A stretch of DNA of 64,000 bases from an uncultured Lachnospiraceae bacterium (GTDB taxonomy: Bacteria; Bacillota; Clostridia; Lachnospirales; Lachnospiraceae), in NCBI GenBank assembly GCA_910585545.1, contig CAJUFN010000006.1, positions 62,001 to 126,000 on the forward strand. Direction: 5' to 3'. This document shows, piece by piece, positions 17,390-26,163 of this stretch (position 1 is the first letter of the stretch; every line of letters starts with the position of its first letter). The translations under genes and the position numbers were made by a program. Below the pieces are notes generated by a model that worked only from the letters and a program-made list of their open reading frames with translations, ran no database searches and was not told where the DNA came from.

Positions 17390-19003
17390 TTATTCCATCT
17401 CACGAATAATCTTACGGATCGGAAGGATGAATGTCGGTGATACAGATAATTCATCTACACCCATCTTCACAAACTTCTCTGTCAGCGTCATGTCTGCGCC
17501 GAGCTCGCCGCAGATACCTGCCCAGATACCTTCTTTATGTGCATTGTCAACAACCATTTGAATCATACGAAGCACCGCTTCATGATGCGAATCATAGATG
17601 TTGTCAAGTTTTGCATTCTGCCTGTCAATCGCCAGTGTATACTGTGTCAGATCATTTGTTCCAATACTGAAGAAATCCACTTCTTTTGCAAGCAAGTCAC
17701 TGATCATTGCTGCAGCCGGAGTCTCAATCATGATTCCTTGTTCTACATCGCCGTATGGAATACCTTCTCTGTCTAATCCTGCTTTGATTTCAGCTACAAT
17801 CGCCTTAATCTGCTTTACTTCTTTTACAGAAATAATCATAGGATACATAATAGAGATTTTTCCGTAAGCGCTTGCACGGAATAACGCACGAAGCTGAGTT
17901 TTGAAGATTTCTGTACGGTCAAGGCAGATACGGATTGCACGATAACCCATAGCCGGATTCTCTTCTTTATCCATATTAAAATAATCTACCTGTTTGTCAG
18001 CACCAATATCCAATGTACGGATGATAACCTTCTTACCCGCCATATTCTGCGCAACTTGTTTGTAAATCTGGAACTGTTCTTCTTCTGTCGGATAGTCACT
18101 CTTCTCAAGGTAAACAAATTCGCTTCTGAAAAGACCGATTCCGCCTGCATCATTCTGCAAAACAGTAGCCACGTCTGAAATGCTTCCGATGTTCGCATAA
18201 AGCTTCATCTCACGTCCGCTCTTTGTAACGGTCGGTTTTCCTTTAAGCTCTTTCAACATCTCTTTCTTCTTTAACTCTTCTTCTTTGGCTGCTCTGTATC
18301 TTTCAAGAACCTCTTCATCCGGCTCAACGATAAGAATTCCTTCTTTACCATCTACGATTCCCATCTTGCCGTCAATTTCTTCACCATATCCAACATTGAT
18401 CAGCGCCGGAATATTCATTGTACGCGCAAGGATTGCCGTATGAGAATTCGAAGAACCATATTTTGTGACAAAAGCAAGTACTTTGCTCTTGTCAAGCTGT
18501 ACTGTCTCACTTGGAGCCAAATCTTCTGCAACTACGATAACCGGCTCGTTTCCATCCAGTCCACTTTCTCCCTTACCCATAAGAACACGAATTACTCGTT
18601 CAGAAATATCCTTGATATCTGCCGCACGAGCACTCATATATTCATCTTCCATAGCGGAAAACATTGCAGCAAAGTTATCTGCAGTAGATGCAACCGCATA
18701 CTCTGCATTGACGCTTTCCGTCTCGATGATATTATCGATAGATTCCAGATAACCTTCATCCTCAAGCATCATCTGATGCACTTCAAAGATAGCTGCGCCG
18801 GATTCTCCAACTTCCTGAACTGCTTTCTCATAAAGCTTTTTAAGCTCTCCGATCGCCTGTTCCTTCGCTTCATCCACGCGTGCTTTCTCGGCTTCGATAT
18901 CATCAACCTTCCAGCGTCTTACACTCTGATTTTCCTTTTTCATTATAGAGATTTTTCCGATAGCAATACCGGAAAATACCACTTTACCCTCTAATCGTTT
19001 CAT
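17390..19003 (-). CDS. ptsI: Phosphoenolpyruvate-protein phosphotransferase (PTS enzyme I)
   Basis: A 537-residue cytoplasmic enzyme that takes phosphate from PEP onto a His and passes it to HPr. The phospho-His motif is GSSNSHTAILARTM. The PEP-binding domain has GIGLFRSEFVYL, TLDIGADKQ, ENPAMGYRAIR and SIGTNDLTQYTLAIDRQN. It is slightly shorter than the usual 570 or so residues. I choose the ATG at 19,003 (MKRLEGKVVFSG), which has GGAGGA at 10 nt; the ATG six codons upstream contains this site. It follows ptsH by 30 bp in the fruR-ptsH-ptsI run and ends before a terminator. Confidence 0.96.
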   Translation of the reverse strand: MKRLEGKVVFSGIAIGKISIMKKENQSVRRWKVDDIEAEKARVDEAKEQAIGELKKLYEKAVQEVGESGAAIFEVHQMMLEDEGYLESIDNIIETESVNAEYAVASTADNFAAMFSAMEDEYMSARAADIKDISERVIRVLMGKGESGLDGNEPVIVVAEDLAPSETVQLDKSKVLAFVTKYGSSNSHTAILARTMNIPALINVGYGEEIDGKMGIVDGKEGILIVEPDEEVLERYRAAKEEELKKKEMLKELKGKPTVTKSGREMKLYANIGSISDVATVLQNDAGGIGLFRSEFVYLEKSDYPTEEEQFQIYKQVAQNMAGKKVIIRTLDIGADKQVDYFNMDKEENPAMGYRAIRICLDRTEIFKTQLRALFRASAYGKISIMYPMIISVKEVKQIKAIVAEIKAGLDREGIPYGDVEQGIMIETPAAAMISDLLAKEVDFFSIGTNDLTQYTLAIDRQNAKLDNIYDSHHEAVLRMIQMVVDNAHKEGIWAGICGELGADMTLTEKFVKMGVDELSVSPTFILPIRKIIREME

Positions 19004-19033
19004 AAGACAGATGTCCTCCATATATTATACTTC

Positions 19034-19291
19034 TTATAAATTTTCTTCTAAGAATGTTTTTACTGTAGCTGCATCTGCTTCCGCGTTATCGCCTTCTACT
19101 TCTACTGTAATCTCTTCACCGCATTTTACGCTAAGGGACATAACGGCAAGGATCATTTTACCATTAGCTGCTTTTTCTCCCTTTTTGATCGTTACTTTGC
19201 TTGAAAGACCTGCAATTGCTTTTACAAGAAGTCCTGCCGGTCTTGCGTGAATCCCCTGTTCATCTTTAACTACATACTGAAATGATACCAT
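19034..19291 (-). CDS. ptsH: HPr-type phosphocarrier lacking Ser46
   Basis: An 85-residue phosphocarrier between enzyme I and PTS EIIA domains. His15 lies in GIHARPA at the expected place. In the regulatory stretch, where Gram-positive HPr usually reads KSIMGVMSL, this protein has KMILAVMSL: residue 46 is Met. HPr kinase/phosphorylase could therefore not phosphorylate the canonical site, and CcpA co-repression through this protein should not occur. The gene lies between fruR and ptsI, so it may be a transport-dedicated HPr while another copy elsewhere handles catabolite control. That second copy is inference. Confidence 0.93.
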   Translation of the reverse strand: MVSFQYVVKDEQGIHARPAGLLVKAIAGLSSKVTIKKGEKAANGKMILAVMSLSVKCGEEITVEVEGDNAEADAATVKTFLEENL

Positions 19292-19305
19292 AATACGTTT
19301 CCTCC

Positions 19306-20049
19306 TTAAATAAATATAATATTTTTATATATTTCGTAGGCGCTGCCGACTTCACCTGCAGTCAACACATTTGCCTTTTCGAACGGTAAAAATGTTACCG
19401 GTGATATTGTCCCGAATTTACTGGAATCACTCATGATATAAATCTCTTTACACTGAGCACATGCATATCTTTTTACATTTGCTTCCCGGATATCCGGCGT
19501 TGTAAATCCTGCCTCGACATCAATTCCATTCGTTCCGAAAAATCCTTTCGTAAAATGAAATTTGCGGATACTCTCTATCGTATCCTCGCCAATCAAGGCT
19601 TCCGTGACCGCTTTCATCTGCCCGCCCGGCAGATATACGGTATATCCTTTCTCTACCAGCTTCCTTGCATGCATCACTGCATTCGTCACAAAAACGATTC
19701 CTTTTGTTTTCAAAAAATCAATCAAATATCCAGTCGTTGTACCTGCATCCAGATAGACAACATCTTCCGGTGAAATAAGTGAAGCCGCATACTCTGCGAT
19801 CTTCCTTTTCTCTTCACGATTCAATTCTTCCCGGACGTTCACCATGGAATCTTTCAATGCTGCGTTATGTTCCAGTGCCAACGCACCTCCATGAACCTTC
19901 ACAAGCAATCCTCGCTTATCCAGCGTGTTTAAATCTCTTCGAATCGTGGATTCCGATGCATTCGTGTATTCAATCAGTTTCTGCACCGTAATGCTTCCTT
20001 CCTGATTGACATATTTTAGTATCTCATCAAAGCGTTCCTCCGCAAGCAT
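19306..20049 (-). CDS. fruR: DeoR-family regulator, probably of the fructose operon
   Basis: A 247-residue transcription factor. The N-terminal winged helix (residues about 5-55) has the DeoR signature TVQKLIEYTNASESTIRRDLNTLD. The C-terminal sugar-phosphate-sensing domain has VYLDAGTTTGYLI and EANVKRYAC. Such proteins sense fructose-1-phosphate or a related ester and repress fruK-fruA. It lies downstream of fruA rather than first in the operon, and a separate TTGACA-17-CATAAT promoter lies in the 93-bp gap. An AGGAGG site precedes the ATG. The target is inferred from position. Confidence 0.85.
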   Translation of the reverse strand: MLAEERFDEILKYVNQEGSITVQKLIEYTNASESTIRRDLNTLDKRGLLVKVHGGALALEHNAALKDSMVNVREELNREEKRKIAEYAASLISPEDVVYLDAGTTTGYLIDFLKTKGIVFVTNAVMHARKLVEKGYTVYLPGGQMKAVTEALIGEDTIESIRKFHFTKGFFGTNGIDVEAGFTTPDIREANVKRYACAQCKEIYIMSDSSKFGTISPVTFLPFEKANVLTAGEVGSAYEIYKNIIFI

Positions 20050-20107
20050 GATACCTCTCCTCCTGCATTTTGTCCAACCATGCTTTTAATGGTCGTACTC
20101 TTCCTCT

Positions 20108-20136
20108 ATTATGCAACGAAATCCACAAATTGTCAA
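20108..20136 (-). promoter_or_regulatory. Internal promoter for fruR-ptsH-ptsI
   Basis: TTGACA (20,136-20,131), 17 bp, CATAAT (20,113-20,108) on the minus strand in the fruA-fruR gap. It would allow general PTS proteins to be made without fructose induction. Confidence 0.75.
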
Positions 20137-20142
20137 AATGTT

Positions 20143-22050
20143 TTATGCAACTTCTTTTTTTAATATGCCAAGTAATACTGCTCCCGCAATCGTTCCTGCC
20201 ACAAGCGCCGCTAAGTACATCAGCGTATTCCCCACTACCGGAAATACAAATACTCCGCCGTGAGGTGCCATCAAGGTACATCCAAACGCCATAGACAGCG
20301 CGCCTGCAAGACCGGATCCGATTACACAAGCAGGGATCACATGCAGCGGATCGGATGCCGCAAATGGAATAGCGCCTTCCGTAATGAAAGATATTCCCAT
20401 GATAAAATTGGTTGGCCCCGATTTTCTTTCTTCTTGTGTAAATTTTTTCTTAAACAGTAATGTTGAAAGTGCGATCGCACAAGGCGGAACCATACCGCCA
20501 ATCATAACTGCCGCCATGATATCATAATTCCCGGCTGCGATAGATGCGGTTCCAAATACATACGCTGCTTTATTGAATGGACCGCCCATGTCAACCGCCA
20601 TCATAGCTGCGACGATAATTCCAAGCAGCACGGCGCTGGTTCCGCTCATTGCTGAAAGCCCATTGTTTAACGCCGTGTTAAGCGCTCCAATCGGCGGCTC
20701 CACGATAAATGTCATGATACCTCCCATAAACAAAATCCCTAACAGAGGATATAAAAGTACTGGCTTTAATCCATCCAGCCCTTTTGGAAGATGCTCAAAT
20801 GCTTTCTTTAATGCATTTACAAGATACCCTGCGATAAATCCTGCCGCAAGTGCACCTAAAAATCCAGAAGTACCGTTTGCTGCAAGCGCGCCGCCCACAA
20901 AACCGACTGCAAGTCCTGGTCTGTCCGCAATACTCTCTCCGATAAAACCAGCCAGAATCGGAAGCATGAATCCAAATGCCGTTGAGCCTAAGTTTTTAAA
21001 GAATGCTGCCGCCGGTGTAATCGTACCGAAATTTGCCTTCATTTCTTCGGAAATGGATGACATATCCACCAGAAAACCATCCAGCAAGAATGCTATCGCA
21101 ATCAAGATACCTCCGCCAACTACGAATGGAAGCATATGCGATACTCCATTCATCAACTGTTTATAAAGCTTATGTCCAATACTCTCTTTTTCTGCTGAAA
21201 CTTCTTTCCTTCTATCTTCCGAACCACCCTGATATACCGGTGCATCTCCCGCCACAATACGGCCAATCAACTCTTCCGCCTTATTGATACCGGCTGACAC
21301 CTGACATTCAATCACTTTCTTTCCATGAAAACGCTCCATCGGAACTTTGGTGTCTGCTGCCACGATAATACCGGCTGCCTCCTTGATTTCCTCTGCTGTC
21401 AGTATGTTCTTTGCCCCGCTGGAACCTCTTGTCTCTACTTTCACCTGGTACCCCAGCTCTTTTGCTTTCTTTTCAATACTTTCTGCTGCCATATATGTAT
21501 GTGCGATTCCAGTCGGACATGCAGTGACTGCCAGAATCTTTTTCGTTTTCGACATTTCCTCCACTACTTCGGCCACGCCTTCTGCTGCGTCTTTTGCCGC
21601 CTCTGTTTTTTCAATGATCTGTAAAAATTCTTCCTTGGAGGATGCTTGTTTCAGATCTTTAAGAAACTGTTCATCCATCAATAAAACAGAAAGCTTACTT
21701 AATACTTCCAGATGTACATTATCTTTCGTATTAGGCGCCGCAATGAGGAATAAAATGTCAACCGGTTCACCATCCAGGGCGTCATATTCCACACCATCTT
21801 TTACCACCATTGCTGCCAGCCCCGGTGCATTTACTGCATCACACTTTCCATGCGGAATGGCGATTCCCATTCCCACCCCCGTTGTTCCCTCTTCTTCTCT
21901 TAAGAATACTGCTTCTTTATAACCTGCCGCATCTTTAATGTTGCCGCGTTTTTCCATTAAGGCAACCATCTTATTCAAGACATCTTCTTTACTTGAAGCC
22001 TTTCCGTTCAGTTCAATACTTTCTTTGGAAAGTAAATCTGTGATCTTCAT
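20143..22050 (-). CDS. fruA: PTS fructose transporter subunit IIABC
   Basis: A 635-residue fusion in the order EIIA (about 1-150), EIIB (about 170-265) and EIIC (about 290-630). The EIIA phospho-His is in IAIPHGKCDAV, the EIIB phospho-Cys in ACPTGIAHTYMAAESI, and the EIIC part is a polytopic membrane domain with GESIADRPGLAVGFVGG. It imports fructose and releases fructose-1-phosphate. It lies 16 bp downstream of fruK, whose product uses that ester. An AGGAGG site precedes the ATG. All three modules look intact. Confidence 0.95.
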   Translation of the reverse strand: MKITDLLSKESIELNGKASSKEDVLNKMVALMEKRGNIKDAAGYKEAVFLREEEGTTGVGMGIAIPHGKCDAVNAPGLAAMVVKDGVEYDALDGEPVDILFLIAAPNTKDNVHLEVLSKLSVLLMDEQFLKDLKQASSKEEFLQIIEKTEAAKDAAEGVAEVVEEMSKTKKILAVTACPTGIAHTYMAAESIEKKAKELGYQVKVETRGSSGAKNILTAEEIKEAAGIIVAADTKVPMERFHGKKVIECQVSAGINKAEELIGRIVAGDAPVYQGGSEDRRKEVSAEKESIGHKLYKQLMNGVSHMLPFVVGGGILIAIAFLLDGFLVDMSSISEEMKANFGTITPAAAFFKNLGSTAFGFMLPILAGFIGESIADRPGLAVGFVGGALAANGTSGFLGALAAGFIAGYLVNALKKAFEHLPKGLDGLKPVLLYPLLGILFMGGIMTFIVEPPIGALNTALNNGLSAMSGTSAVLLGIIVAAMMAVDMGGPFNKAAYVFGTASIAAGNYDIMAAVMIGGMVPPCAIALSTLLFKKKFTQEERKSGPTNFIMGISFITEGAIPFAASDPLHVIPACVIGSGLAGALSMAFGCTLMAPHGGVFVFPVVGNTLMYLAALVAGTIAGAVLLGILKKEVA

Positions 22051-22066
22051 TCTCTCTTCCTCCTAC

Positions 22067-22975
22067 CTAAAATGTAAGTGTATTTAAAATCGCTTCTATT
22101 TCTTCTCTTTTCGCCAGCTCCTCGGAAAATGCGCTTGCACTTCCTGCGGCAATCCCCATCTTAAACGCCTGCTTATAGTCCTCTGTCGCCAAATATCCTG
22201 CCACAAATCCTGCCACCATGGAATCTCCCGCTCCTACAGAATTTACAACCTCTCCTTTGGGCGCTTCACTTTCGTACACATTTCCATCTTCCGCCACAAG
22301 GATCGCTCCATCCCCTGCCATAGATACCAGTACGTTTCTGGCACCTATCTTCTGCAGTTCCTTCGCATATTGGATGATTTCTTCATTTGATTTTAACTGC
22401 GTCCCAAAAATCTCTTCCAGCTCATGATTATTCGGCTTAATTAAAAATGGATGATATTTCAGCACATTGACAAGCAAATCTTTTGTCGCATCTACCACGA
22501 TATTCACTTTGCGCCCTTCTAGGTATTCCATGATGTCACTATATACCGTAGACGGCATCGTATTAGGAATGCTTCCTGCCAGTACAAGTATGTCGTCTTC
22601 CTCAAGCTTATCCAGCTGCGCATACAATTCTTTCATCGCCTGCGCATCAATAACCGGTCCCTGTCCGTTGATCTCGCTTTCCTCATCCGAACGCACCTTC
22701 ATATTAATTCGCGACCATCCATGCTCAATCTCGATAAACGCATCTTTACAGCCAAGCGCTGACAACTCTTTTCGAATCTTTTCTCCGGTAAATCCTGCGA
22801 TAAATCCCAACGCCGTACTCTCCACCCCAAGATTTTTCAACACAATCGACACATTAATCCCCTTTCCTCCCGGAAAAATAATCTCATTTTTCGTGCGGTT
22901 TACCCTGCCAAGCGTCAACTTTTCTACTGTAACAATATAGTCAAGAGACGGACTAAATGTAACCGTATAAATCAT
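22067..22975 (-). CDS. fruK: 1-phosphofructokinase
   Basis: A 302-residue PfkB-family kinase that converts fructose-1-phosphate to fructose-1,6-bisphosphate. The N-terminal signature IIFPGGKGINVSIVLKNLG and the C-terminal GAGDSMVAGFVAGYL with the catalytic Asp are intact. First gene of the fructose operon and 16 bp before fruA. The protein family also includes tagatose-6-phosphate kinase, but the coupling to a fructose PTS decides the assignment. It has an AGGAGG site and a strong TTGACT-17-TATAAT promoter upstream. Confidence 0.94.
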   Translation of the reverse strand: MIYTVTFSPSLDYIVTVEKLTLGRVNRTKNEIIFPGGKGINVSIVLKNLGVESTALGFIAGFTGEKIRKELSALGCKDAFIEIEHGWSRINMKVRSDEESEINGQGPVIDAQAMKELYAQLDKLEEDDILVLAGSIPNTMPSTVYSDIMEYLEGRKVNIVVDATKDLLVNVLKYHPFLIKPNNHELEEIFGTQLKSNEEIIQYAKELQKIGARNVLVSMAGDGAILVAEDGNVYESEAPKGEVVNSVGAGDSMVAGFVAGYLATEDYKQAFKMGIAAGSASAFSEELAKREEIEAILNTLTF

Positions 22976-22992
22976 TCTTTCTTACCTCCTGA

Positions 22993-23059
22993 TTTTGATT
23001 TATTTTGAATGTTTTTGATTTATTGCATTTATTATATCTTCCTTTTCGGTCATAGTCAA
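22993..23059 (-). promoter_or_regulatory. fruKA promoter with helically phased operator repeats
   Basis: Minus-strand promoter TTGACT (23,059-23,054), 17 bp, TATAAT (23,036-23,031). Between it and fruK, the plus-strand word TTTTGATTTATT occurs at 22,993-23,004 and 23,013-23,024, with TTTTGAAT at 23,003-23,010 between: three TTTTGA units at 10-bp spacing. These are likely sites for FruR just downstream of the start of transcription. Confidence 0.7.
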
Positions 23060-23080
23060 TCTTTTTCATTCATTTTCATT

Positions 23081-23106
23081 CACAAAAATCCATTACGATT
23101 TTTGTG
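23081..23106 (-). terminator. Candidate terminator after the HD hydrolase gene
   Basis: A perfect 10-bp stem CACAAAAATC/GATTTTTGTG with a 6-nt loop. No separate T-run follows; the T-run is in the arm. It lies upstream of the fruK promoter. Confidence 0.5.
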
Positions 23107-23178
23107 CAATTTTTCCAAAACCACAAAAAGAAGGGCAAAAACTTTTCGTCGTTTCCACTCCTTCTTCCAAACACGTCT

Positions 23179-23718
23179 TTATTCTCCAAAATGTTTTTTC
23201 ACAAGTTCCCGGTATTCTTCAAATGCCGGAACGCCTGCAAATTCTTTCTCCAGTACTTTACCAATCCCCTTATAATACCAGCCGATTACCTTCTTATCCT
23301 TCATACGAAACCTATTCCACAGTTCCTCTCCGCATATCGGATAATCACGATTGATATCTCGCATATTCGAAAGCTTGTCCGACAGCGCGATCATCTGCAC
23401 CTCTTTTGGTGCCTCCTTCAGCCTTTCAATCGTATGTCCTTTTCGCTCCATCCAAGTCTTTGACTTATCCTCACTTTCCTGAGCCACTATATCCGCTATC
23501 CGCTCCCCGAATTCTCTTGCCAACACTTCCTCCGTGATACCTTTGCAATCTTCAATCGTATCATGAAGAATTGCCGCACTGATAATCTCCTCATCCGTTG
23601 TCATGGAAGATACAATCTCTCCTACTTCCATCGGATGGACAATATACGGCCTCTTCGTTCCTTTCCGATACTGTCCCTTATGCGCCTTCGTTGCAAATTC
23701 AATCGCTCTGTCGATCAT
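23179..23718 (-). CDS. HD-domain phosphohydrolase, small alarmone hydrolase-like
   Basis: A 179-residue single HD domain. Motifs match the hydrolase half of RelA/SpoT: KGTKRPYIVHPMEV, then AAILHDTIEDC with the metal-binding His-Asp, and later ALSDKLSNMRDI. There is no synthetase, TGS or ACT domain, so it resembles stand-alone (MESH1-like) ppGpp hydrolases that cleave the 3'-pyrophosphate, or related nucleotide hydrolases. The substrate is inferred. It has its own TTGAGT-17-TATAAT promoter and is divergent from the SDR gene. Confidence 0.82.
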   Translation of the reverse strand: MIDRAIEFATKAHKGQYRKGTKRPYIVHPMEVGEIVSSMTTDEEIISAAILHDTIEDCKGITEEVLAREFGERIADIVAQESEDKSKTWMERKGHTIERLKEAPKEVQMIALSDKLSNMRDINRDYPICGEELWNRFRMKDKKVIGWYYKGIGKVLEKEFAGVPAFEEYRELVKKHFGE

Positions 23719-23816
23719 CTGCCATCCCCGCTCTTTCCGGAAATCTTATTTCCTATTCTCCATCGCTTTGTCCCTTCACCGCAAGAAAGCTCCGTGGTAT
23801 ACTTTCCCTGTTTTTT

Positions 23817-23845
23817 ATTATAACATCAACCGTTCCCCCACTCAA
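23817..23845 (-). promoter_or_regulatory. Promoter of the HD hydrolase gene
   Basis: TTGAGT (23,845-23,840), 17 bp, TATAAT (23,822-23,817) on the minus strand, about 100 bp before the ATG. Confidence 0.65.
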
Positions 23846-23892
23846 TGCATAAAATTCGCCTCTTCTTGACTTTTTTTCTTTACATATTTTCT

Positions 23893-23921
23893 TTGCATAT
23901 TCTTTTTATATAGTATAGTAT
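23893..23921 (+). promoter_or_regulatory. Promoter of the SDR gene
   Basis: TTGCAT, 17 bp, TAGTAT on the plus strand, about 50 bp before the TTG start codon. The region is AT-rich, so other -10 choices exist. Confidence 0.45.
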
Positions 23922-23973
23922 AAATATATGTCATAATCAGATCATAAAATAAATTCAGAAACGAGGTCTTACA

Positions 23974-24726
23974 TTGAGAACAAAAACTGTATTTATCACC
24001 GGCTCTTCCCGCGGTATCGGACGCGCCTGCGCTCTGCGCTTTGCGGCTGCCGGATATCATGTGTTTATAAATTGCAAAAAAAGTATCAAAGATTTAAAAA
24101 TAACTGAAAATAAAATTACCCAAAATGGAGGAAGCTGTACCTCCCTGACTGGGGATGTAGCCAATCCGGATGACGTGCGAAGGATTTTTCACGAAATCGA
24201 ACGGATTTGCTCTGGATTGAACGACGGAGACAAGCATCTCGATGTTCTGGTGAATAACGCCGGCGTTGCCTATATCGGTCTTTTAACAGATATGTCGGAT
24301 GCAGATTGGGATCACATACTCTCTGCGAATCTGTCTTCGGCATTTTACTGCTGCCGGGCAGCAATTCCGGCGATGGTTTCCGCAAAGGAAGGAAAAATCA
24401 TCAATATTTCTTCCATGTGGGGCACCGGCGGCGCTTCCTGCGAGGCTGCCTATTCCGCTGCCAAATCGGGCTTACATGGGCTTACAAAGGCGCTCGGCAA
24501 AGAACTTGCTCCAAGCAATATTCAGGTCAATGCCATTGCCTGCGGCGTCATCGATACTGCCATGAACAATCAGCTTACCGAAACAGAAAAAAAAGAGCTG
24601 GAATACGAGATTCCAGCCGGAAGATTTGCCACCCCAAAAGAAGTGGCAGAACTTGTATTTGATTTATCCCAAAAACATACTTATCTGACAAGTCAGATCA
24701 TTGGATTCGACGGAGGCTTTTTATAA
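23974..24726 (+). CDS. SDR-family NAD(P)-dependent oxidoreductase (FabG-like)
   Basis: A 250-residue classical short-chain dehydrogenase/reductase. Cofactor site TGSSRGIGRACALR at the N-terminus, NNAG in DVLVNNAGVAYIG, catalytic Ser in INISSMWGTGG and the YxxxK pair in AAYSAAKSGLHGLTKALGKE. The start is a TTG at 23,974 behind a GAGGT site. It is not embedded in a fatty-acid operon, so a general 3-oxoacyl-ACP reductase-like label is all that is safe. The stop codon lies in the loop of its terminator. Confidence 0.88.
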   Translation: MRTKTVFITGSSRGIGRACALRFAAAGYHVFINCKKSIKDLKITENKITQNGGSCTSLTGDVANPDDVRRIFHEIERICSGLNDGDKHLDVLVNNAGVAYIGLLTDMSDADWDHILSANLSSAFYCCRAAIPAMVSAKEGKIINISSMWGTGGASCEAAYSAAKSGLHGLTKALGKELAPSNIQVNAIACGVIDTAMNNQLTETEKKELEYEIPAGRFATPKEVAELVFDLSQKHTYLTSQIIGFDGGFL

Positions 24727-24740
24727 GCCTCCATCTTTTT
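24712..24740 (+). terminator. Terminator of the SDR gene
   Basis: GGAGGCTT (24,712-24,719) with AAGCCTCC (24,725-24,732), then ATCTTTTT. It overlaps the last codons and stop. Confidence 0.88.
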
Positions 24741-24768
24741 CTTGTTTAATATTTCCTATTCATTTCTC

Positions 24769-26163
24769 TTATTCGTTTCGTATCGCCGCAAGCGGACTTA
24801 GACGCATCGCCCGAAGCGCTGGGAAATATCCTGCTGCCATTCCCACAAAAATTGCAAACACCAATGATATAAGCACCAGCCATGGCGGGATGTACGAGAT
24901 ATCAGATGCGATTCCCATTGCACCGGCTACGCTTCCTGCAATCTTGTTAATTACAAAAGATACCATAAAACTTAACACATTTCCCACCAGACCGCCAAGA
25001 AGTCCAATGAATCCGGCTTCCATCAAAAACATCTGCTTGATATTTTTCAAGCTGCATCCCAACACTTTAATTACACCGATCTCTTTTGTTCTTTCATAAA
25101 TCGACATCATCATCGTATTGGCAATACCGATTGCAGCGACCAGAAGGGATACCGCTCCAATGCCTCCAAGTACTGCCTGGATCATAAAATACTGTTCCTG
25201 CATTGTTTCCAAAAATTCCGCATTGCTGTAAGTCTGAAAACCCATTGCCCGGATTTGTTCCGACACCGATTCCACGCTGTCCAGATCATCTACTTTTACC
25301 CTTGCATTGTTATAAATAAAATATTTATATGGTTTTCCATTCTCCATTGTCGGCTGTCCTGGAATCACTTTTCCTTTAAATTCCTTCTTAAGCACCGTTT
25401 TCAAAGTTTCGATGTCACAATATGTAGAATAAGAATGCGTATTATACTCTTCGATTCCTCCTTCTACTACACCACAGGCTTTTACTACATGCTTCTTTGC
25501 AATGGTTTTCGGCTGCGAGCTTCCTTCTCCTCCCATATCTCCAAATCCGGAATTTCCCTGATTCATATAATAAGAGTCCGTATCCAGAATCAAAAACAAA
25601 GAATCCTTAGAAAAATCAATATCCGGCAGCTCTCCTGTCTCCCAGTAGCCCCCGCCTCCGGATTTGTTATAAAAATTCTGCAGCATCATATTTCCCATCA
25701 CAAATTCCAAAGACGCTCCATTTTCTTCCGGGAGTCTTCCGCCCTCCTTGAGCGGAATGCCATATGCTTCGAGCGCCTCGTGGGTTAATCCCTGCAAATT
25801 CAGATAGCCTTCATAATTTCCTTTCAAAGCGATCGCAGATACTTCCAAAACGGGCGTCACATATTCGATATGTTCCAGCAATTTGAATTGTTCAATGACT
25901 TCATCGGTAATGTATTCTTCCGGCGCTTCCTGGTCTCCGCCATACATTCCTCCATAGCCGCCTGCTCCGTTTACCTCTATTGTTGTAAGCCCTCCGGACT
26001 CATCGATTTGCTGATACATAGACTGCTGCATGCCAAGACCTAAAGAAATCATGACAACAATGGATGCGGTTCCGATCACAACGCCAAGTACGGTCAGAAA
26101 TGTCCGAAGTTTTCTGCGTTTCAGATTCCCGCTACTCATCCTCAGTAAGTCTATTAAGCTCAT
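24769..26163 (-). CDS. MacB/FtsX-type ABC transporter permease
   Basis: A 464-residue permease with one N-terminal membrane segment (about 20-45), a large extracytoplasmic domain (about 50-330) and a C-terminal FtsX block with three segments. SIYERTKEIGVIKVLG and the terminal LRAMRLSPLAAIRNE are hallmarks of the MacB class, which move or release substrates at the outer face rather than through a classical channel. It overlaps the preceding CARDB-protein gene by 32 bp. Third gene of ATPase, surface protein, permease. A Gly/Tyr-rich loop (GGYGGMYGGDQEAPEE) near residue 70 is unusual. The substrate is unknown. Confidence 0.88.
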   Translation of the reverse strand: MSLIDLLRMSSGNLKRRKLRTFLTVLGVVIGTASIVVMISLGLGMQQSMYQQIDESGGLTTIEVNGAGGYGGMYGGDQEAPEEYITDEVIEQFKLLEHIEYVTPVLEVSAIALKGNYEGYLNLQGLTHEALEAYGIPLKEGGRLPEENGASLEFVMGNMMLQNFYNKSGGGGYWETGELPDIDFSKDSLFLILDTDSYYMNQGNSGFGDMGGEGSSQPKTIAKKHVVKACGVVEGGIEEYNTHSYSTYCDIETLKTVLKKEFKGKVIPGQPTMENGKPYKYFIYNNARVKVDDLDSVESVSEQIRAMGFQTYSNAEFLETMQEQYFMIQAVLGGIGAVSLLVAAIGIANTMMMSIYERTKEIGVIKVLGCSLKNIKQMFLMEAGFIGLLGGLVGNVLSFMVSFVINKIAGSVAGAMGIASDISYIPPWLVLISLVFAIFVGMAAGYFPALRAMRLSPLAAIRNE

